DNA of 64,000 nt, from contig JAOPHQ010002865.1 of the NCBI GenBank assembly GCA_030340625.1, positions 164,001 to 228,000 of the forward strand, in the 5' to 3' direction. This document shows positions 55,214 through 64,000 of the stretch, in pieces. The translations under genes were made by a program, and so were the position numbers. The stretch's first letter is position 1, and the number at the start of each line of letters is the position of its first letter. This DNA is from Merluccius polli. Lineage: Eukaryota; Chordata; Actinopteri; Gadiformes; Merlucciidae. A model generated the notes under the pieces. It saw nothing but the letters and a program-made list of their open reading frames with translations. It did no database searches and was not told the origin of the DNA.

Positions 55214-56778
55214 TAGTGTTGTTTTCGTCAACGAAAATTATGACTAAATATTGTTGTCAACGAACCTTTATCACGTGACGAAAACGAGACGAGACGCAAC
55301 CAAAATTGTGGTCATGTGACGAAAACTATAATCAAATTTATAATGCAATATTGTTGACGAATAAAAACGGGACTAAATGTGGTTTGAAAATAAAAACTCT
55401 ACTAAAATATCTCTTCATTTTCGTTGACCAAAACGAGACGAAACGAAATGTTATAACGTTATTTCATTTCGCTTTTATTATTATTTTGAAATATTTCTGT
55501 TTCCTGAGTCTCGGGGCTGCATCAGCGCACTGCGAAGACGCAAGCGACGTCACTTCCTCAATCCCCACTCGCGGCAAGTTAAAGGCCTTTACACACCGGG
55601 CGCGTTTTTTTCCTGTGATTAATTCGCATGTAAATATAAGTTTTCTTACTGTTGTTTTTGTCATGAGTACTTTCACACAGAACGCAAATATTACGCGGCG
55701 AAAAAGCGCCGTCGTTTTCTTTCGGAAGGAGGTCGATTTTTCTGAGCTTTCACACAGCGAATAAAGAAATCAACCAATCACGTTACAATGTCAAGACAAT
55801 GGCGGACCTGTTGATTGATTGTGTTTCTCATCACCCTGTATTATCTGATAAAGGCACTAGCGTCCCCAGAAGGACCTCAAACTGTCCCACTGACATCCTA
55901 CAATATGTCCGTTCAGCTCCTGTTTTATTATATATTATATTATTATATTATTATTAGCGGAATTCTCATTCTCTTTCTCTACCTGTTAAAATGGGATGTA
56001 CCCAAAATCTCCTCTTCTTGTGTGGAGTGAGGAGGGCTAGGACAAGATCATCATCACTGGATGATGTTGAATCCATCATGTCTCCTGGAGGATGAGCTGG
56101 TGCGAATCTTTCCCAAACTTGTATTGAACAAATGTCGCAACTGTCGCAGATTCGCATCGCTGCCGGTATGAATAGTTTTGATGTGAAATAGGCGAGTATT
56201 TTACATTTTCGTGTCGTTTATTCGTCACGCCCCAGTGTGTAAAGGCCTTAAAGCTCAAACAAAACCTGGCAGGTTAGCCATGTGTGTGTACTTCTTACAT
56301 GTTTGGTGGGTAAAATAAATATGTTGTAAATTCAAATCAGAGCATCTCCCATGTCTGGAATTGAATGTTTTCTTGAGTCTATAAGGTAACAATAATATAA
56401 TAATAAGATAACCTTGTTTGACTTGTGAAATGGGTGACTTAAAGAACATTTTGGTTTTGTCTATACTATACTAGGTACTTGTACTATATTTACTGGTTTA
56501 AATAGAATTGCATTACTAAAAATAGACTAAAATACAATTTTCATTAACTAAAACTAGACTAAAATGTCATCAGTTTTCGTCGACTAAAACTAGACCTAAA
56601 TAGTCATGGATAATTCTGACTAAAATAAGACTAAAATGCTCAGACTTTTAGTCGACTGAAACTTAACTAGACTAAAAAGAGTACAAACGTGACTAAAACT
56701 AATAAAGACTAAAATGACAGTTTGACACAAAGACTAGACTAAGACTAAAATGAAAACAGGCCGCCAAAAACAACACTA
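55214..56778. mobile_element. hAT element (TAGTGTTGTTTTCGTC family), 1.57 kb
   Basis: Ends TAGTGTTGTTTT and AAAACAACACTA are inverted. CTCCTTGG is duplicated exactly at 55206-55213 and 56779-56786. Subterminal regions are rich in ACGAAAA and GACTAAAA words. No hAT transposase was recognised. It splits older LINE-like sequence and carries a nested Harbinger remnant. Confidence 0.9.
55579..56251 (-). mobile_element. Harbinger-type element nested in the hAT
   Basis: TTAAAGGCCTTTACACACCG at the left and GTGTGTAAAGGCCTTAA at the right are inverted. The minus strand inside (56080-55970) reads SSSDDDLVLALLTPHKKRRF and WVHPIL, the N-terminal start of HARBI1-like transposases in fish. The rest of the transposase is missing. 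The likely duplication TTA is imperfect (TTA versus AAA). Confidence 0.65.
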
Positions 56779-56786
56779 CTCCTTGG

Positions 56787-57185
56787 TCCAGAAAGTCTTC
56801 TTGCCAATTGTCAATGCTGACAGGGCAGCAACAAGAACTCAACAACAATCAATGCTGTTCTTTGAGAAGTTCCTAAAGTGTGCCACAAGAAACCTGGTGA
56901 GGATGCGTTCTGTTTTTGTGGCCCTAAACTGAGGAACAGCCTCCCCTTTAACCCTAGAACAGCTAACTCCCTTGGAATTTATTTAGTTATTTATTTTCAT
57001 TTGGCTTTTAATTCGGGTTAACTTTACTGGTATCATTGTAAATATTTTATTGTATTGTGATTGGTGTTTTTTATTGCTTTGTTTGTTTGCTTATTGTTGT
57101 TTACTTTCATCTGATCATGTTTTGTTAAGCACTTTGGGCTGCATCTTTGCATGAAAGGTGCTATATAAATAAAGTTATTATTATG
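56787..57185 (+). mobile_element. LINE 3' end fragment
   Basis: The sequence ends in GTGCTATATAAATAAAGTTA with TTATTATGATT, a tail typical of L2-like fish LINEs, preceded by GTTAAGCACTTTGGGCTGCA. The upstream part ends FVALN and a stop in an open frame from 56750. Reverse transcriptase motifs are not recognisable. Confidence 0.45.
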
Positions 57186-57489
57186 ATTGTCTAGACAAAT
57201 GTAATATGATTGGCTTACCAATGGTATTACCTCCAACTGAAAGATTAAACAGAAGCATCACTACCATTTTCAAACTACTAAAAAGGAGGACATTTTTCAA
57301 GATTCGGTGGAACCTGAATAAAAATCATAACATGAATTAAAAACATACAATATACACTCTACTGCACATGGAAAAGGGTGGTGTTTAATGCCTGGGGCGG
57401 GTGGCGCCCCAACCACCCTATCACCACCTCTGAGCTTCAATGCCCAGGGATTCCTGGGGGTACTGATCCCGCCTTGTGTACGAGTCAGT

Positions 57490-57504
57490 ATTGTGTGTGT
57501 GGGG

Positions 57505-57536
<32 letters not shown>

Positions 57537-57550
57537 GGGGGGGGGGGGTG
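57490..57550. repeat. (TG)n followed by poly-G
   Basis: About 16 TG units then roughly 13 G residues. Confidence 0.93.
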
Positions 57551-58139
57551 TAGGAGTATGGTGTCAGGAGTATGAATTGCCTGTACTTCTGTGTGCAATC
57601 TTTTGTGATATTTAAACACCTTTTTATTAGCTTTAATTATTCATCTAGTTATTGTTAACTTGGTTGTTAGACAATTTGAAGTGAAATTGAATGATTTTAG
57701 TTCATGAGCACCGTCACTGTGACTGACAGCAAGTTATTCATGCTCTATGATTTAATACCACCATTCACAGTGATCGCAATCAGACCAGCGCAACGCTGGA
57801 TTGGCAGCGAGCCGAAAGGTGGACAAAATTCTTCCACTTTTGTGAAGTCATTTCCTGTGGCGTTTCTTTCAAGGAATTTAATCAAATAAGTGCTACCGTC
57901 TTCTACAATTTTTTTGTTCAGGACAAATTCAACTGTGCACTATTTATTTGTAATTGTAGGCTAAATAAAACATACAATCACAACATTATAAATCCTGTTT
58001 GATCTGAAGCAACACATCTCAATGCAACTGTGTACTGACCGAGGTGTATGCAGCCAAACATATCACACAGCTGTATGTTAAATAAATTAAATACATTTTA
58101 ATAACTTTGATGCATAAAATGAAATAAAATATTAAGAAA
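57551..58139. other. Gene-free intergenic DNA
   Basis: AT-rich, no supported feature. Confidence 0.45.
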
Positions 58140-58345
58140 ACAACGGCACAGTGGCACAGTAGTTAGCACTGCTGCCCCATAGGTTAGGTTAATACCCCTG
58201 CCGGTGCCCTTGACCGTAAGGCAGTAGACCTGGAGTCGGTCCCTGGGCGCTGCACTATGGCTGCCCACTGCTCCTAGCGTGCTAGTGATGGGTTGAATGC
58301 AGACATCACATTTCGTTGTACTGGTGCAATGAAAATAAAGTTGAT
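58140..58345 (+). mobile_element. tRNA-derived SINE
   Basis: Begins GGCACAGTGGCACAGTAGTT with AGCACTGCTGCC, a box A-like head common in fish SINEs, and ends CACATTTCGTTGTACTGGTG, then CAATGAAAATAAAGTTGATT, a LINE-derived 3' tail. The middle is diverged. Confidence 0.7.
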
Positions 58346-58559
58346 TCTTTTCCTCTGAAGAAGAAAATACTGTATTCTACTATATTGCAGAATGTATGAT
58401 AATGTTCTGAAATATATGGCATACATATATATCCCAGAATGCTTTGCTGTTGACAGTTTGGTACTGTTTGTAAGGAAAACAGTAAGCAACTGTCACAATT
58501 TGTCTACAGTGTGTATCTGTGTGTGAATAAAGTAATAAAAGCCTCTGAATGACTGTTCT

Positions 58560-59066
58560 TATGACTGTGCCGCCAAGCATAGCTCCAATGTCATTTAATT
58601 TGCGGACGACACGATCATCCTTGGCCTCATCACGGAGAACGATGAGACGGCCTCCGACACAGACACCATGGCCAAGAAAGCTCACCAGCGGCTCTACTTG
58701 CTGAGAAGACTGAGGAAGTTTGGCATGAATGGCAGCATCCTCATAAACTTCTACAGGTGCACCACAGAGAGCCTGCTGAAGGGCTACATCACTGGTCTGG
58801 TACGGGAACTGTTCTGCCCACAGCTGCAAACCACTATACAGAGAGTGGTGGAAGTGGCAGCACAGCACATCACTGGCAACAAACTCCCGGCCATTCAGGA
58901 TGTCTTTCACCAGCGCTGCCTGCGGAAGGCACACAGCATCGCCAAGGACCACAGTCACCCAGCTGGCAGACTGTTCTCCTTGTTACCGTCTGGCAGACGA
59001 TACAGTAACATGGCTGACTTAAGGACAGTGTTTACCACCAGGCCATCAGGCTTCTCAACTCATTAA
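58560..59066 (+). pseudogene. LINE reverse transcriptase C-terminal fragment (CR1/Rex1-like)
   Basis: The + strand reads FADDTIILGLITENDETASD, directly continuing to AKKAHQRLYLLRRLRKFGMN, ILINFYRCTTESLLKGYIT, NKLPAIQDVFHQRCLRKAHS and LFSLLPSGRRYSN. This is a fish non-LTR reverse transcriptase: the FADD catalytic box is fused to the C-terminal region by an in-frame loss of about 70 residues that normally separate them. A stop lies just before FADD. The frame ends at 59066 with IRLLN-type residues replaced by SGFSTH. Dead copy. Confidence 0.85.
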
Positions 59067-59987
59067 CCTAATTATTCCACATCCCATATCTGCTTACCTG
59101 CTGTCTACAAAAATGCACTATCAACCATGACTGCTGCTTTTGTACCAGGACTGATAGATAGCTAATGTGCAATACTTCTGTATACACTTACTTTTACACA
59201 CAAATCCTATTTTTTATATATTTACATATTGTTGTATTTTATTTATCTCATTCTTTTTTTAAAAAATCTTATTTTATCTTCATATGACTAGTACTGTTAT
59301 TGCGACTAGTGCTCTTACTGCTGAGCTGACACATTTCATGGAAATGAAGCTCTTCGCGCAAGTTCAATCAGGAAGACCTTCCTCCCACTCGGGAGCTGTC
59401 ACCAATTGTCCAATGAGCTCTCAAGCTGCTCTGCTTCACCATTCTTCAATCAACCAGTCATCTGGCTCGTCATTCTATTCAAACCTACCTGCCTAACCTT
59501 TCCTTCTGCTGTCATTCCAGTGTTACGCATCTCATCAACCTACCACCACCCCAACACCAACACCAGCATCAAGGCCCTGTCTGTATTCCAAAGGGGGATT
59601 CCTAAAATATATGTTTATAGGGGTTTATCCCCTATACTTTTATAAGCCACTATTCCTACGCCAAAGCTGTTATAATTTCCAAATAAAAACATATTTGCAT
59701 CTAAAACTGACTTAAAACACTAATCCAACAACAGTGGGTATCCATGATGTATCCAATACACAATTAGCCCAAATAAAGCTACAAGTGTTCTGTTATCAGG
59801 CACATCTGTAAAAGTAAAAAAAGACACAGTATTACCTGAATGATGACAGTGATGTGGATTAGTGGAAGTCCCTTTTCTCCATAAGAAGATTATAGTCAAG
59901 ACAGACATCCCTTCCTGTTTTTATTAAATGCATTATTGCAGATTATCAGAGACAGAAAGAGAGATTATGTCTACAAACAATTAAAAT

Positions 59988-59990
<3 letters not shown>
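59067..59990. other. Gene-free intergenic DNA
   Basis: AT-rich LINE-flanking sequence, no exon supported. Confidence 0.45.

Positions 59991-60063
<73 letters not shown>
59991..60063. repeat. (TC)n microsatellite
   Basis: CCCCCC then about 33 TC units. Confidence 0.97.
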
Positions 60064-60066
<3 letters not shown>

Positions 60067-60246
60067 GCACAGAGCATGTGGTGGCATACTAGCTGTAGGC
60101 TCACTGCATGAGCCCACTACACATTGTCTTCACATTTTATTTGCCTAAAAAAAAAGTTCAAATATTTTCATCCGGAATTAGTTTGAAGTTATAGTTAGGA
60201 AATGAGTGCTAAGCTCCCTCATGTTCCTCCTGGGCTCATGTTCTAC

Positions 60247-60255
60247 CCCCCCCCC

Positions 60256-60308
<53 letters not shown>
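60247..60308. repeat. Poly-C followed by (CA)n
   Basis: About 12 C residues then about 24 CA units. Confidence 0.95.
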
Positions 60309-60310
<2 letters not shown>

Positions 60311-60466
60311 GAGTGGCGCGAGTTTCCAACAACTCCGACCTGAAACTCGAGGGGCTTTACGACCACGCAGAGCACTATAACAGTCAACATCTGTCGCCTC
60401 CGTCTCCGTTGCATTCAATTGCACTTGGCTCTTTCTCCTACAGGCAGGCAGCAGTCGGGGGAGGGG

Positions 60467-60514
<48 letters not shown>

Positions 60515-60590
60515 GGGGGGGGGGGGGAGAGAGAGAGAGGGGGGGGGGGAGAGAGAGAGAGAGAGAGGGAGGGGGGGGAGATAGAGGGAG
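60467..60590. repeat. (GA)n/poly-G purine tract upstream of st6galnac5
   Basis: GA repeats alternate with G runs of up to about 20. It lies about 720 bp before the st6galnac5 start codon, so it may be in the promoter or 5' UTR region. Confidence 0.93.
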
Positions 60591-60779
60591 CTGTGCTGCT
60601 CGGAGTGTCGACCGAAGACGAGCGGGAAGGCGAGCGGGTGCGATGCTCACCACGAGGAAAAGTGGCCTCACGCGCAGAGAGACAGGCCTATAGACAGTCA
60701 GTGCACCGCAAAATGAAGACACCAATGGTAAAGGCTGATTTTATTGTGTATCATTTGTCTATATTAAGCTATCAATTGT

Positions 60780-60873
<94 letters not shown>

Positions 60874-61311
60874 TGCGAACCAAGCGTCATAACAATACAA
60901 CAGTTAACATAGACCTTCCGTCTTTTTGTCGCGGGGATATTTGAACCATTAGTTGATTTGAACCGCGAGTCCGGCGTCCGCCGCCTCTTTCCATTTAATT
61001 AAACACTCGCTATGTTGTTAAGAGGCACGTCTACCGCGTCCATGGGCAGATTACTTTTTCATTAAAAAAAACAACAACGACAAAAACGAGTCTCATATGT
61101 TGTTGCAGCGATGCAATGTCATCAATCACATGGGCTGCGTATTCACCTGTAACTCACGTGCGACGAAAGAAATCAGCGCGACGACTTATAAAGTGTTGAA
61201 CTCGCCCCCAACTTTGCCGTTTGATAAACGGCAACGTCATTTTCTTTACACCTCCCCTAGCCCAGACCGAGGGTCCGGTTTGTTCAGCGGGGTGTCTTTT
61301 AACGTGACAAC
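60591..61311 (+). promoter_or_regulatory. st6galnac5: Probable promoter/5' UTR region of st6galnac5
   Basis: The stretch has locally frequent CG dinucleotides (for example GTCGACCGAAGACGAGCGGG at 60606) compared with surrounding AT-rich DNA, and it directly precedes the first coding exon. A (TA)n tract at 60781-60866 interrupts it. Several upstream ATGs are present, and one at 61097 opens an 84-codon frame overlapping the start in a different frame. The transcription start was not identified. Confidence 0.45.
60781..60866. repeat. (TA)n microsatellite
   Basis: About 42 TA units in the st6galnac5 5' flank. Confidence 0.97.
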
Positions 61312-61530
61312 ATGTTGTTACCTTACCTTTTGCGCCAGCGCCATGGGGTAGCCGTGCTGTCAGTGGTCACCCTGGGCGCCAGCCTGGTCCTGGTGTACAA
61401 CGGCAGCTTCCACAGCGCCCCCAGGGAGGCGAACGACACCCGCGCCCAGCAGCCCAGCAGACCTCCTGCTAAGGCGCCCAGACCTCACCCTACGGCCCTG
61501 CTGGGATACAGTGGCATCATCGACCATAAG
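61312..61530 (+). CDS. st6galnac5: st6galnac5, first coding exon (tail, signal anchor, stem)
   Basis: The exon encodes 73 residues from ATG at 61312 (A at -3) to the donor AAG|GTAAAA at 61531, phase 0. Residues 1-11 form a short basic cytosolic tail (LLRQRHG). Residues 12-29 are a hydrophobic signal anchor (VAVLSVVTLGASLVLVY), making a type II Golgi membrane protein. Residues 30-63 are a Pro/Ala-rich luminal stem with N-glycosylation sites at N30 (NGS) and N41 (NDT). The end GYSGIIDHK aligns with the GYLGVADHK boundary of ST6GALNAC5, and RHGVAV with its RHGLAV tail. The full enzyme makes ganglioside GD1alpha from GM1b by adding alpha-2,6-sialic acid to GalNAc. The glutamine repeat in the human stem is absent. 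The catalytic exons lie beyond 64000. ST6GALNAC6 is the main alternative, but neighbouring st6galnac3 favours type 5. Confidence 0.85.
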
Positions 61531-62685
61531 GTAAAAACAGACGGACACCTGGGTGGCTTCAACTCGGTGCTGTGGTGCTAAAATGTGAACCGCGAGAAGA
61601 AGACACCCTGAGCGAATGAAACTCCATCCCTGCGCCTAAACCTCCTCCTCCTCTTATCTGCGTATGTCTTATTGTGGTTTTTAACTTTTTTGCCTCCTCA
61701 AACACACATTCAATGCACATATGAATACACCCTCTTGCCCTCCGTCTCTTACCTTCTCTCTCAGACACACACACACACACACACATGTACATACACACAC
61801 GCACACACTCTTTGTTATCATGCAGCTGTTTCCTGCAGCCCCTTGTTGCACCGCTGTCAGTCCCACCTGTCGTGGTTAATAATAGCTCGGGGCACAACAG
61901 AAGCCAGGCGTGCGGCGGCGCTCAGCGCTTCCTAATTGCTAAGCCCTGGGAGACCTGCGCCTCCACCTTGAATGAATCCCCACGTCAACCGTAGAGGTAT
62001 ATCGACTCTCGCTCGTTTACCGAGACGCCAGGAGTGAGCAATCAATGGTCGTAATGGCGAGTTAAGGCAGTGCAAGTTAAGCGGACCGCACCGGTGCATA
62101 TATACACACGCAGCAACACAGGTCTTATTTTAGAACTACTGCATTCTGATTGAATTTGCTTTTGTTTGCTAGCTGCTACTAAGTGTCATTGCTAAGCTGC
62201 TAAGTGTCAGGCTACTAAACTCTACTAGACCCTACACATGGTCTATTTTCTAACAATTTAACTTTACTTAAACTGTTTTGCTTGTTATGCTGCCATTATG
62301 CATGTCCATTATGGCACCCATTGCACTACTAACAGTCCCTTGGAAGGATTTCTCCACGCTCCAGGTTTCGTCCTTGATAATTAAGAGAGTTTTTTGTTGC
62401 TCTTTGGGGGGCTAGGGTTAGGGAGGTGCCAGGAAATGTGGCCCTTTGAGACTGTAACTGTGATTTAGGACTATACAAATTGACTTGACATGACTAGACT
62501 AGACGACAGTGCAATACAACTGAAACACTACAGCGACAGTGTCTGCCACTTGCTGTAGTATTCTAGTCACATGATAAAATGTGCCTAAGTGTGTGTTTGC
62601 GGTGAAAAGTCGTTTTTGCGAGTCGTAGGGCTTTTAAAGCGTGCTGTTTTTCCAATAACGAAGTATGAAATACTGCGCTCTGCTC

Positions 62686-62686
<1 letters not shown>

Positions 62687-62727
<41 letters not shown>
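62687..62727. repeat. Poly-C tract, 41 bases
   Basis: The longest homopolymer in the window. Confidence 0.95.
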
Positions 62728-63165
62728 AGAGAATCTGATTTAGTGCACAGCTCAGAGATGCGACTCAAACTCACACAAATAAATATAAGATGAGTCAGTA
62801 ATATTTTAAGGCAGCTGACAAGGCAAGGCAGAATGCTTCCTTCTGAAATGACGATATTCAGTGACTGCATATATTTAGATACCATGAGGAAACCTCTCGG
62901 TAATGTGCAAGTAAAACCCTCTTATGGGTAAACATTGATTTAGTTTTTTGTTTTTTTAGGAACTGGAACATCAAAAAACATTATTTTGTTTTTTTTACCA
63001 AGCAATACAGTTATTGATATTTTGGCAATGGGGGACATCAATTAGAGGCAACGGCTGAACTGAAAACCTTACAAACCCTTGGTTACACTGCCAATCAGGG
63101 CAGCGTTCTGCCATCGTGACCTGTAATCAATATTGGATGATATGAATATGCTCGGCTGCTAGCAC

Positions 63166-63380
63166 AACACACACACACACACACACATACATGTATATGT
63201 GTGCAAGCACACACGCACATACACATAAATGTACATGTGCGCACACATACCCATGCACCCACACACAAACACACACATGCAAGCCCACACATGCACGTAC
63301 ACACACACACACACACACATACATATGTACACATGCACACACATACACACACATATAAACACCCACATACGCACACACGT

Positions 63381-63412
<32 letters not shown>
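63166..63412. repeat. Compound (CA)n with ATACATGTA and GCAC interruptions
   Basis: Alternating purine-pyrimidine sequence for about 245 bp, mainly CA with ACATGCAC, TACATATG and ACGTGCAC variants. It could adopt Z-DNA. Confidence 0.93.
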
Positions 63413-63416
<4 letters not shown>

Positions 63417-64000
63417 CAATCATACATGCAGATGAAAATGCATGTCACATCCCAAGAGTGCTGTCATATGCAGCTCTCCATATATCCACTCCAGTCCCCT
63501 CCACCTGGTCAACCCTGATGTACAGACTGTCTGTCTTGAGGGTCTCTGCACTGATTGTGTGGTGATGGCATTAGGACTCCCTGACCTTTCTCAGATTGCC
63601 ACATTATGTAGATACAGACATTTTGAAAGCAGTCCACCTATTCAACCGGTACAGAAAACATAACTCAGAGAACACATCTCAGTGAATACTTGTAGAGTTC
63701 CCACTAGAGGTGCGCGTATCGAGTGTACTTTATTATAGGGTACTTTATTTACATTACATGCACATTGTATTCTCATTTATTTAAGAATAAGATACATGTT
63801 TTATTATAGCCTAGGTTTACGCCTATCATACTCGTTTTTTAGGTTCACATGCAAATGCCTCTTTATTTTGCCGTAATATTTCAGCTGGTCTGGTGTTTTC
63901 TTTTCAATAACGTTTTGCCTAAATAAAGAAAGCCTATTATGCTATAAAGTCAAACATTGACTGCAGTTTGTTGTTGGTTCATTAATCCAAATGCATTACC

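Larger units (their letters stand above)
61531..64000 (+). other. st6galnac5: Start of st6galnac5 intron 1
   Basis: Donor GTAAAAAC follows the exon. No further exon was recognised. It contains a short (CA)n (61764-61808), a 41-base poly-C and a compound CA/CATA repeat. Open frames in the repeats (for example 61559-61935 and 63095-63518) are low-complexity artefacts. Confidence 0.65.

Noticed and set aside
58380..58958. 192-codon minus frame
   Set aside because: It is the antisense of the LINE reverse transcriptase fragment on the + strand, which has clear motifs.

Overview
This is vertebrate nuclear DNA, almost certainly from a teleost fish. Coding exons are small and split by canonical GT/AG introns. 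Long (CA)n, (TA)n and poly-C tracts are abundant, and the repeats are typical of teleosts: hAT, PIF/Harbinger and Kolobok-like DNA elements, L2/CR1-like and L1-like LINEs, and tRNA-derived SINEs. I cannot name the species.

Two cellular genes are supported, both on the + strand and both GalNAc alpha-2,6-sialyltransferases. The last two coding exons of st6galnac3 lie at 11707-11814 and 16196-16385, with a stop at 16383-16385. They carry sialylmotif S, then motif III and motif VS. The first coding exon of st6galnac5 lies at 61312-61530. It encodes a cytosolic tail, a signal anchor, a proline-rich stem and the GYxGxxDHK boundary. The rest of that gene is outside the window. From general knowledge, human ST6GALNAC3 and ST6GALNAC5 are neighbours in the same order and orientation, so the window spans the end of one paralogue, about 45 kb of intergenic DNA, and the start of the next.

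Layout. 1-11706 is an intron of st6galnac3 holding a decayed Harbinger element, several MITEs and a Kolobok-like fragment. 11815-16195 is its last intron, dominated by microsatellites, a hAT MITE with a nested TA-flanked MITE, a 5 x 52 bp tandem array and about 400 bp of (TA)n. 16386-27200 holds the 3' UTR and mostly unique, gene-free DNA. 27200-60100 is a transposon graveyard: an L2 fragment with a hAT inside it, a short non-coding LTR element, purine and pyrimidine minisatellites, an L1-like LINE, a palindromic Kolobok-like element, a Harbinger element with HARBI1-like and Myb/SANT-like remnants, three hAT copies with exact or diverged 8 bp target duplications, and a 4.7 kb two-ORF LINE. 60100-64000 holds the 5' flank, first exon and part of intron 1 of st6galnac5.

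No tRNA, rRNA, CRISPR array or prokaryotic feature was seen. I found no new gene system. The most unusual structures are the nested transposons with readable target-site duplications, a variable internal minisatellite in one hAT family, the Kolobok-like palindromes and the small LTR element.
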